Shown here: one piece after another, positions 33,514 through 40,956 of the stretch
Position numbering within the stretch: the first letter of the stretch is position 1
Layout: the number at the start of each line of letters is the position of its first letter
Origin: Bacteroidia bacterium
GTDB lineage: Bacteria > Bacteroidota > Bacteroidia > Bacteroidales > UBA7960
Reading direction: 5' to 3'
NCBI GenBank assembly: GCA_007695305.1
Contig: REEA01000136.1
Location: 1-43,438 of the forward strand
DNA: 43,438 nt
Made by a program: the position numbers and the translations under genes
Notes under the pieces: generated by a model
What the model saw: the letters and a program-made list of their open reading frames with translations, nothing else
Told to the model about the DNA's origin: nothing
The model's database searches: none

Positions 33514-35772
33514 TTACCGGTTAATGGAGTAGCGTAAACCCATATAAAACTTACGGCCCATGAGCGGTCCCCAGATCATACTGCCGTCAAAACCTTCCTC
33601 AAAAGGAGATTGTGGATTCAGGATGGGGTCTTTCTGGACATAATTGGTCAGGTTTTCCCCGCCGGCATACAGATCCATATTGCGCCAGCGATAAGTGACC
33701 TGCGCATTGAGAATGGTAAACGAAGGTGATTCGGTGCGCATGTGGAAGTGCTCGTGCATATTGATCACCGATGCCGGCACTTCCGGGATACGTGAAGGTC
33801 CGTTGAACTGGGCTGTGAGATCAAACTGCCAGTTGTTGTTGCGAGTGGCATATGACCCACTGACCATCCCCCTGTAACGGTTTACAAACGGCTTGCGTCG
33901 CAGCTCATCGCCGATGGTTTGTCGTGCATCGGTATAACGAAAGGCTGCAGTAAGCTCCAGAAACCTCACCGGCTCCATGTTCAGCTCAACCTGGATATTG
34001 TTCGCGTAGGAATCCCCCTCGAGATTGTGAAAAATGGCCTTGTTGTAGTCGCTGTCCACATCTACAACCAGCTGGTTGACAAAGTCTGTGCGGTAAAACT
34101 CTGCAACCGCACTTGCATCATTGCCAAATAAATGGAACCTCCTTGTGATACTTCCTCCGTAGTTCCACGCTTCTTCTGCTTCAAGATCATCCGCTATAAC
34201 AAATGTACGGTTGCTGACCAGTAACCCGGCATTTTCGGCGATGGGGTTAGCCGATCGATAACCTTTGCCGGCGGAGGCACGAATGGTGGTAGCGTCATTC
34301 AGGTTGAAATGAAAATGGGTGCGGGGGGTAAAGAACAGTCCATAGAGGTTGTGGTAATCGGCACGGGCGCCAAGCACCAACGTGATCCGATCATGCGCGT
34401 GATAGGTATATTCCAAAAATGCTCCCGGCACCACCTCGCGCCTGCTGAAAACAGAATCACTCAGCGCCTCACTGTAATCATCAAACAGAAAACTCACACC
34501 GGTAACAAACCGGTGATCTGCACTACCCAGTTCGTCACCATATAACAGGTTGGCATAAAGGGTGTTTTGCTCACCATCGTATGTGCGCATCCCATAGTGA
34601 GAATCATGGCTGTGATGGGTAAAGCCCAACTGTGTACCAAGGCTGGCCGATTGCCTGTCCTCGAAATAGAATCCGGTGCGTGCGAATGCCTGAAAACGGG
34701 TAGTGTTGGTACCATAACCATAATAATCAGGTGATCCGAAAGAGGCACCGTTTTCAAAAAATGCTGTCTGTCCTCCCTCGCGCTCTTCCTGCATGAGGTT
34801 AAATCCAAACTGACTGTCCATTACACCAGGATTGTCGTAGCGATAACGGTTCAGGATGTTGTATTTCCTGATCAAAGGGTGGTCAAGAAAAGAATTGTGG
34901 TTATGATCTACCTTGTTGTTGAACAGTTCTCCATGGGCCATGATCATCCCCGACCAGGCCGGACTGATGTCAAAGGCACCAATCAGGGAACTTTCAAGCT
35001 GACCTTCGCTGCTAACGAAAGCATTGTAGTGAAACTGCTCCGGACCTTCCGGTTTTTTCAGGTCCACATTGATTTGGCCGGTAACCGACTCGTAGCCATT
35101 TACTACGCTGGCTGCACCCTTTGAGATACTGATGGATTCCATCCACGGGCCAGGAATGTAGCTGAGGCCAAAAGGTTGCCCCAGCCCGCGAATACCGGGC
35201 ATGTTTTCAATCATTAGCTGGCTGTAAATACCGGCCAGCCCGAGCATCTGGATTTGTTGGGCTCCCGACACCGCATCACTGTAAGACACATCCACAGAAA
35301 TATTGGTTTCAAATGCTTCAGACAGGTTGCAGCAGGCAGCCCTTTGCATCTCGCTGGATGTGATAACATTGGTCAGGATCGGTTCCAGAGACGACACGTG
35401 TGCTCCCGGACGCCTGGCCGACACTTCCACTTCTTCCAGTTCGCTTCTGGCTTCGAGAATGATAGACAAAGTGCTGCCCGTGGTCTCAACAAGGGTGGTG
35501 TCGCTTTGATAACCGATATAACTGACAACAATTTTATGTGGAAGCGTTACGGTGACGGGTAACTCAAAACGACCGCGATCATCGGTGGCCACACCACTGG
35601 TGGTTCCCAGCCAAACCACATTGGCCCCCACCAAAGGGTGAACATGAAAATGATCGCCGTGGGGCTCCACCTCATAAACCACGCCCATAACGCGTTCGGC
35701 CTGTGCAAACAGATTATTGCTTCCCCAAAAGAAAAGAAAAAAAATGCTGAAAATAACAACTCTTTTTACCAT
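33514..35772 (-). CDS. TonB-dependent outer-membrane receptor with His-rich N-terminus (metal-type)
   Basis: A 752-residue receptor. A signal peptide (about 1-24, ending LFAQ) is followed by a carboxypeptidase-regulatory-like domain (about 28-115) and a plug domain (about 125-240, with IQMLGLAGIYSQLMIENMP and SISKGAASVVNGYESVTGQINVDLKKPEGP). A 22-strand-type barrel ends in FYMGLRYSINR. The N-terminal domain opens with EPHGDHFHVHP, placing H38, H41, H43 and H45 close together, which looks like a metal-binding patch. It lies 86 bases downstream of a His/Cys-rich HYC_CC_PP protein, so zinc or copper handling is more likely than glycan import. It has no SusD partner. The ATG at 35772 starts the signal peptide. 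Confidence 0.9.
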   Translation of the reverse strand: MVKRVVIFSIFFLFFWGSNNLFAQAERVMGVVYEVEPHGDHFHVHPLVGANVVWLGTTSGVATDDRGRFELPVTVTLPHKIVVSYIGYQSDTTLVETTGSTLSIILEARSELEEVEVSARRPGAHVSSLEPILTNVITSSEMQRAACCNLSEAFETNISVDVSYSDAVSGAQQIQMLGLAGIYSQLMIENMPGIRGLGQPFGLSYIPGPWMESISISKGAASVVNGYESVTGQINVDLKKPEGPEQFHYNAFVSSEGQLESSLIGAFDISPAWSGMIMAHGELFNNKVDHNHNSFLDHPLIRKYNILNRYRYDNPGVMDSQFGFNLMQEEREGGQTAFFENGASFGSPDYYGYGTNTTRFQAFARTGFYFEDRQSASLGTQLGFTHHSHDSHYGMRTYDGEQNTLYANLLYGDELGSADHRFVTGVSFLFDDYSEALSDSVFSRREVVPGAFLEYTYHAHDRITLVLGARADYHNLYGLFFTPRTHFHFNLNDATTIRASAGKGYRSANPIAENAGLLVSNRTFVIADDLEAEEAWNYGGSITRRFHLFGNDASAVAEFYRTDFVNQLVVDVDSDYNKAIFHNLEGDSYANNIQVELNMEPVRFLELTAAFRYTDARQTIGDELRRKPFVNRYRGMVSGSYATRNNNWQFDLTAQFNGPSRIPEVPASVINMHEHFHMRTESPSFTILNAQVTYRWRNMDLYAGGENLTNYVQKDPILNPQSPFEEGFDGSMIWGPLMGRKFYMGLRYSINR

Positions 35773-35858
35773 GATTTATTATCTGAAAAAGTTCAACAAT
35801 GAATGATGTATGCGCAATGATGAGGCGCATAAAAGCATGCAGTTCAGAAAAAAGATGG

Positions 35859-36359
35859 TTATGAGATCTTCAGCTGATGTGAAAAGATGACAAAATCTCG
35901 TCCGACCGGTTTGGGCGGCGGCCGGTCTAAATTATCAGCGACTTTGGAAAAAGGTTCGCTTTCATTGCCGGCTTCGGGTAAAAGACTGGGAAGCAGAATA
36001 ACCAATTCAACAGGGATAATCCTGATATCCACTTTTTCCCGGGGTAATTCGTAGTCGTTTTTGACATAATGGACATCGGACTTGCAGCAGTCACCGCAAT
36101 GATGATGTGCTTCAGCTTCATCATGGTCACAGCAGGTCAATGCTTCTGTTTGATCATCCTCAAACGAGATATGGCAGACAGATGACTCAATATGCCGCTG
36201 ATGCATCGCCCCGGCATCCTGCCCGGCAAAACCAAACAGGGAAACGTCAGTGGTGTCACACGACATACAGTAATGAATCAGCAAACGTACCCCCGTAAAA
36301 GACAGCAGGAACATGCCAGCCAGCGCAAGAGCCATTATCTGTGTCGCCAAACGTTTCAT
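35859..36359 (-). CDS. HYC_CC_PP family His/Cys-rich exported protein
   Basis: A 166-residue protein with an N-terminal hydrophobic segment (about 7-28), a possible signal peptide or anchor. The family hallmarks are visible in order: HYC at 29-31 with a further Cys at 34; CC at 76-77; the cluster HHHCGDCC at 85-92; and PPP at 147-149 in LDRPPPKPVG. The dense His/Cys content suggests binding of a soft metal such as copper or zinc, or redox chemistry; the family's function is not established. It lies upstream of the TonB receptor on the same strand with an 86-base gap, so the two probably form a metal-responsive operon, which fits the His-rich N-terminus of the receptor. Confidence 0.82.
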   Translation of the reverse strand: MKRLATQIMALALAGMFLLSFTGVRLLIHYCMSCDTTDVSLFGFAGQDAGAMHQRHIESSVCHISFEDDQTEALTCCDHDEAEAHHHCGDCCKSDVHYVKNDYELPREKVDIRIIPVELVILLPSLLPEAGNESEPFSKVADNLDRPPPKPVGRDFVIFSHQLKIS

Positions 36360-36541
36360 ATAACAAAGATAATTGTTTTTTATAGCAGATACAAATTTAA
36401 CACACGTAGTACTGCAACAACATTAAACAAATGTCGTGGTCTTTTGTTCATCAAGCTTTGGCAAGGCCGGACCCTTTTTGACCAAGCGTAAACGCTGAAA
36501 TCAATCAATCCGGCCAGGCCCCGGGCAGAGTGATGTGCGGC

Positions 36542-39500
36542 TTAGTCTTTGATAAACAGCAAAGGTTTTGTGTCCGTAAAACTTCCCCGGCTGTACCGGA
36601 CAATGTATAAGCCTCCGGCAACCTGAGCCCCCTGGCTGTCATGACCATCCCATGATACATTGTGTTTTCCCCGGTCAAATTGTTTATTTGCCAGCGTTCT
36701 GATCATTGTGCCCTGCATGTTGTAAACCCTTATGGTGACAAAGCCAGGCGTATCATGATAGAAGGCTATGGTGGCCTGACTACTGAAGGGATTGGGATAG
36801 ACCCTTTGCAGACCGGCTTCCATCAGATCCGGAACGGTTCCGTCATGCAACACCACATCAACAGTAATGGTGTCAGAAGGATTTGATTCGTGAACCTCTT
36901 CGTAAATGGCTGTTACATAGTATTGATAGGTCCCATCGTGGACCGGTGAGTCCACATATTCCATGCTTGTGGATGTGCCTGTAAGCGTAAAGTCTTCATA
37001 ACCCATGCTTCGGTAAATGTTGAAATGTGTCAGCGCCCGGTAGTGATCCGGATTTTGACTTTTGTTTTTTTGTGGATCATGACGACTATAGGTTTCCCGG
37101 ATTTTTGAGAAAACAGGATCAGCCATTTCCCATGAAAGGAATATTTCATCGTTTATCAGATCATATTCCAGGCTTATTGGCGGAGCCATATAAACCAGCG
37201 AAAAATCAACGGTTGCCGGGCTGTCTGCCTCAGCAGCAACATCTGTAACTGTCTGAGGCACATAATTATCCAATGTGGCGGTTACATCATAGACTCCTGC
37301 CGGCACAACCAGGCTAAAGAACCCGTTTTCGTCCGGTGAGGCGTGGTAGTCTCCGGCGGTAATCCACACATCTTCAGGCTGTCCCGGGCCTCCAACCAGG
37401 GATACCTCTCCCTGAATATGGGCCAGCACTTCATCAACCGTTATCACACCAATCATCACATCATCTACATGCCAGGTATTGATATCCCATGAGTCACCTT
37501 CAAAAGTCCAGGCTACCCTGAAGCTTTCAGAACCCACATGGTTATTGTCAATCAATATCTCCTCAAGCTTTGCAGGCATGTCATTGTCCGGAAAGCTGAT
37601 GAGCTCCGACCAGTTGTCGCCGCCATCGCCGCTCGTTTCGACCCTGAGGTTATATCCCCCCTGGTAATCATCAATGGCATGACGGAAAGAAACCTGCAGA
37701 AGCGTATGCCCGGCGGTATTCATCGGGGGGGTGATCAATCGCTGTACAGCATCGGTGGAGGGGTTGTAATGGAAACGAGCCTCCGGCGGACTGCCCCCGG
37801 CCACACTGCTGTTGCTCTGCTGCCAGTTGATTTGCCCTGAGCCGGACGTGACCTCCCAGCCATCGGGGAGCCAGTCATCAAAAGTTTCCTGCAAAAGATA
37901 TTCTTCAACCACATATTTCTTGATTTCAATAGCAAAGCTATCCAGACTGAGAAACTGATCGTCTGCATATGCTTCAACGTGAAATGCAGCCAAATACGCA
38001 TCCGGTGTTGACAGTGACGAAGATGCCACGAACCGGAAGGACAGAGATTCTCCGGGGTCCATGCTCTCATGTGTTGCCTGCCCGGGAGGATGGATGTTGA
38101 TGTATTCCGACTGGCTGAAAAGCTCTGCGTGCAGGTCAGTTAAGGTTTCGTCACCCTGATTCATATAGTTTACGACTACCTCCACCGTTTCCCCAGGCTG
38201 AAAGTAACCGTTATCATTGCCATATTCAGAGTCGTCAACCGCTGCTCCTTCAAAAACCAGCGGCCCGGTGACATGGAATGTGTGGGGATCAGCCGCACCG
38301 ATATACGGATGCCGTTCCCTCCTTCCCGAAGCATCGGCAGCAAAAATGTAGTAGGAAACATATGTGCCGGCATCCTGTTGTGGGATGGCCGCCGTGTACC
38401 AGTCATCATCGGTTGCAGACATGGTGATATGGGTAAACTCACCATCATCAATACGATAATAAACCAGCAGGGAATCCGCAAACAATTCTTCTCCGCTCAT
38501 GGGAATAATACGTGCGTACACTTCGTACTCATGATGCGATTGTTGATCATGGACAATGGGTTGGTGATGAATGTACAGCATTTCGCGGTCGGGTATCTCT
38601 CTCACGCGGCAATGCAGCGCATCATTGGAGCCCCAGCCGGAGAAAGGTACGCCAAAGATTGTATAGCCCGGCATGGCATCCTGGTATGACTGAATGGCAG
38701 CGTCGTCATAGGGACTTCCGGTCAGTGGTACATATACCCTGTCGTTGAGAATCAGGGAGTTGGTGTAAGGTTCGTTGTTTGGGGTAAGCACCCGGTACAC
38801 CTGATAGGGCCTGCCATAAGATGAAATTTGTGAGGAGAAATAGTCTGCGGCTTGTTCGGCGAGTCCGTAGTAGGGATGATTGGGATAAACCTCCCTGATC
38901 AGTATTTTGTCGGGCGCCAGGAACTTTGCCCACGTGTCGATGTGGCTTAATCCCCCGTGGATATTGGGCACCACATGGTATTGATCTATACCCAGGTACA
39001 GCTGCATGATGCTGTCAACTTCGGCCGGAGAAAAGTTGCCGCTATTTACTGAATACACGGCCAGGGTTGAAGCGGCTGCACCCATACCGTCGGCCATGTA
39101 GTCACCGCCGGTGTGTACGAGCCCCATGTGGAAATAGTTGATGTCATTTTCATCCGCAAAAATTCCGGGTATGGCGTTATCCTGCGGCCGCGGCCGGTCG
39201 TATTCAAAGTCCATGATGCCAAACTCATTGTTGCTGTCGAAAATATACCAGGGCCCGTAGTCCCTCGTCCAAACCGAATTGGTGGGAGCAATGAGGAAGC
39301 TGCAGTTGTCCATATTTACACCATGGTTTTGATAGTCGCTGATTGCCTGATTTTTTACACTTTCGTCGGCCACAATGGTTACCACCTCCACCGTTTCTGA
39401 AAGCAGGGCCACGAGTGAATAGGGTATCCACAGTGGATAGCGGATCAATGCTCCGCTCATGGGCTCAAACTCCGCTACGGCCCTAGCGGGCTGCGGCGGT

Positions 39501-39655
39501 GGGTCGGTGGCCTGCCTGTCGCGGTTGATCTCATGCAGCCTTTCTTTTTCTTCTTCAGTAAGATGTTTCGGCAGAAAACCTTCCCGGTATTCCTGCTGGG
39601 CAAACAAAGAATGAAATGAGCAAACAAAGAGGAGTAGTAAGAGGTATTTCTTCAT
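36542..39655 (-). CDS. Secreted peptidylarginine/agmatine deiminase-family protein with T9SS sorting domain
   Basis: A 1037-residue secreted enzyme. The signal peptide is about 1-20. The deiminase domain (about 55-370) carries D132 (WTRDYGPW), H238 and D240 (SHIDTW) and the nucleophile C349 (NDALHCRVREIPD). These correspond to D130, H236, D238 and C351 of Porphyromonas gingivalis PPAD, as I recall them. R154 and R156 (YDRPRP) match PPAD R152/R154, which hold the substrate's C-terminal carboxylate. Ig-like segments, a MAM/jelly-roll-like domain (about 590-730), a carboxypeptidase-regulatory-like domain (about 740-810), a fibronectin-type domain and a type A T9SS sorting domain (about 950-1037: YPNPFSSQATI, GLYIVRYSRG) follow. 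It would convert arginine (peptidyl, C-terminal, or agmatine) to citrulline-type products at the surface. Automatic annotation would call it 'agmatine deiminase family'. Confidence 0.9.
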   Translation of the reverse strand: MKKYLLLLLFVCSFHSLFAQQEYREGFLPKHLTEEEKERLHEINRDRQATDPPPQPARAVAEFEPMSGALIRYPLWIPYSLVALLSETVEVVTIVADESVKNQAISDYQNHGVNMDNCSFLIAPTNSVWTRDYGPWYIFDSNNEFGIMDFEYDRPRPQDNAIPGIFADENDINYFHMGLVHTGGDYMADGMGAAASTLAVYSVNSGNFSPAEVDSIMQLYLGIDQYHVVPNIHGGLSHIDTWAKFLAPDKILIREVYPNHPYYGLAEQAADYFSSQISSYGRPYQVYRVLTPNNEPYTNSLILNDRVYVPLTGSPYDDAAIQSYQDAMPGYTIFGVPFSGWGSNDALHCRVREIPDREMLYIHHQPIVHDQQSHHEYEVYARIIPMSGEELFADSLLVYYRIDDGEFTHITMSATDDDWYTAAIPQQDAGTYVSYYIFAADASGRRERHPYIGAADPHTFHVTGPLVFEGAAVDDSEYGNDNGYFQPGETVEVVVNYMNQGDETLTDLHAELFSQSEYINIHPPGQATHESMDPGESLSFRFVASSSLSTPDAYLAAFHVEAYADDQFLSLDSFAIEIKKYVVEEYLLQETFDDWLPDGWEVTSGSGQINWQQSNSSVAGGSPPEARFHYNPSTDAVQRLITPPMNTAGHTLLQVSFRHAIDDYQGGYNLRVETSGDGGDNWSELISFPDNDMPAKLEEILIDNNHVGSESFRVAWTFEGDSWDINTWHVDDVMIGVITVDEVLAHIQGEVSLVGGPGQPEDVWITAGDYHASPDENGFFSLVVPAGVYDVTATLDNYVPQTVTDVAAEADSPATVDFSLVYMAPPISLEYDLINDEIFLSWEMADPVFSKIRETYSRHDPQKNKSQNPDHYRALTHFNIYRSMGYEDFTLTGTSTSMEYVDSPVHDGTYQYYVTAIYEEVHESNPSDTITVDVVLHDGTVPDLMEAGLQRVYPNPFSSQATIAFYHDTPGFVTIRVYNMQGTMIRTLANKQFDRGKHNVSWDGHDSQGAQVAGGLYIVRYSRGSFTDTKPLLFIKD

Positions 39656-39681
39656 GAGAGCATCAATTGGTCTGAATTATT

Positions 39682-39720
39682 GAAGGTCGAAAGGTCAAAA
39701 TGTCAAAAGGTCGGAATGTC
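39682..39720. repeat. Degenerate 8-bp tandem repeat (RAAAKGTC-like)
   Basis: Five consecutive units, GAAGGTC, GAAAGGTC, AAAATGTC, AAAAGGTC and GGAATGTC, lie upstream of the deiminase start codon on its 5' side. The period is about 8 and every unit ends in GTC. No coding function is evident. Confidence 0.7.
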
Positions 39721-39903
39721 TAACTGTTTTAAGGTTAATAGTCTTTAACGTCGGGTCATTAGGCATTTATGTTTCGTTTTCTCCTTTGCGCCTTTTGCGT
39801 GATTTAATCTTTGCGGTTTTTGCGAGGAATGAATACCTTCTCTCCGGGAAGCAAAATGTTATGATCTTGCAAAGAAAATCTTACAGATTCATTTCACTTG
39901 CTA

Positions 39904-40173
39904 ATGAACATGCTAAATTACACATTTTTCGGCAGAGGGCTTTGGCAAAAGGGGCAAGTAAAGCCGGATGACGTAGATTGGTCGATACAGCCGGATCCGG
40001 ATCTTCCGATTGATTATCCACTGCTGACCTGGCAGCTTGACACCAATTCTCCTTTATGGACGATCGGAACAGGAGGGACCCTTGCCGTTCCGGTTTCGGG
40101 ATGGTCGCACTGGATTACCATATTTCTGATGGCTATCGCTGCTGTGGTGTTGGTTGTCCGCAAAATATTTTAA
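39904..40173 (+). CDS. Small protein with C-terminal membrane anchor resembling a CTERM sorting signal
   Basis: An 89-residue frame from the ATG at 39904 (ATG 39910 and TTG 39898 are alternatives). Residues 1-60 are polar with many Pro, Asp and Trp and no signal peptide. The last 27 residues read VPVSGWSHWITIFLMAIAAV then a short hydrophobic run and a basic end (RKIF). This is the P-x-x-x-W, hydrophobic helix, basic tail pattern seen in IPTL- or PEP-CTERM-like anchors and common at the ends of larger Bacteroidota surface proteins. Lacking an export signal, it may be the 3' remnant of such a protein. Two tandem terminators follow on the + strand, which supports transcription in this direction. 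No family is recognised. Confidence 0.45.
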   Translation: MNMLNYTFFGRGLWQKGQVKPDDVDWSIQPDPDLPIDYPLLTWQLDTNSPLWTIGTGGTLAVPVSGWSHWITIFLMAIAAVVLVVRKIF

Positions 40174-40199
40174 CCGGATAAACTTTGTTTAATGATACG

Positions 40200-40248
40200 G
40201 CCCGGGCCTCAATGGAGACATTAAATATCCGCGAAAGCCCGGGCTTTT
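40200..40248 (+). terminator. Hairpin terminator after the small CTERM-like ORF
   Basis: GCCCGGGC at 40200-40207 can pair with the identical self-complementary GCCCGGGC at 40237-40244, followed by TTTT. The loop is 29 bases, and each arm is itself palindromic, so alternative folding is possible. Confidence 0.55.
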
Positions 40249-40296
40249 GCTTTACCTGGTGCTAATCATGCATCCAGGTTCGATGGGTTATTTTTT

Positions 40297-40333
40297 AAAA
40301 AAGACCGACCACTTAATGCGGCCGGTCTTTTTT
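40297..40333. terminator. Bidirectional intrinsic terminator before the DUF6146 gene end
   Basis: AAAAAAGACCG (40297-40307) pairs with CGGTCTTTTTT (40323-40333); a mismatch and then CC/GG extend the stem. T-runs are present in both directions. It separates the rightward small ORF from the leftward DUF6146 gene (ends 40374). Its AAAGACCG/CGGTCTTT core is the same as that of the terminator at 1271-1305. Confidence 0.85.
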
Positions 40334-40373
40334 ACCATATATGCTTTGGGGGAGTGTTTATTGAAGCATCGGG

Positions 40374-40805
40374 TTACCACCCACCGGGTTTGCTTCTGAA
40401 CAACCTGCATCTTTCATGCATGTACTTGAAATAATAAAACAGTTGGTGGTTAAACTTCATCCCATAATCTATATCAGGATCGTATTCAAGATAAACCTCA
40501 GGAACACAATCCCGCCGTCGGGATGTGTGGTATAGCTGGTTCCACTGATCTGTGAGGATTTTGTTCCACCTTTCAAGGTATGACTGGTTATAATGACCTA
40601 TTGGCCGGCTCTCACGCACATACCAATGACTGAATCGGGGGTCAAAAATGATCAGTTCATACTCGATAGTGTCGTTTTCTTCCACAACCGCCTCCTTCAG
40701 GTTAAGGGTGTCAGCCGTTATTTCCCGTTCCAAAGCAGAAAAAACAAAGCTGCCGGTAAACATGAAAAAGCCGGAAAGGATAAAAAATTTGATGAATCGT
40801 TCCAT
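40374..40805 (-). CDS. DUF6146 family exported protein
   Basis: A 143-residue protein with a hydrophobic signal or anchor at about 5-25. The rest matches the pattern I know for DUF6146 proteins of Bacteroidota: YELIIFDPRFSHWYV (about 49-63), IGHYNQSYLERWNKILTDQWN (about 69-89) and YGMKFNHQLFYYFKYMHERCRLF (about 112-135). It contains Cys at about 100 and 132. No catalytic motif is apparent and the family's function is unknown; export to the periplasm is predicted. It is bounded by a bidirectional terminator on its 3' side and a 150-base gap to the FISUMP gene on its 5' side. Confidence 0.8.
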   Translation of the reverse strand: MERFIKFFILSGFFMFTGSFVFSALEREITADTLNLKEAVVEENDTIEYELIIFDPRFSHWYVRESRPIGHYNQSYLERWNKILTDQWNQLYHTSRRRDCVPEVYLEYDPDIDYGMKFNHQLFYYFKYMHERCRLFRSKPGGW

Positions 40806-40956
40806 ATTTGCCTCCGTTTGTTTTAATGGTGACTATTCAAATCAAAACCAAATGATATATAACCAATAATCATGCCTTGTTTTCCGCTGGTAAGGTGAGA
40901 TCAATTTTCTGCACATTCATTTGGGCCTTTTTGTTGGAGCGTATGTTAAGATGCAC

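Noticed and set aside
36542-39655. Annotation as an ordinary cytosolic agmatine deiminase
   Set aside because: The signal peptide, T9SS sorting domain and PPAD-like R154/R156 pair argue for a secreted peptidylarginine-type enzyme, although agmatine activity is not excluded.
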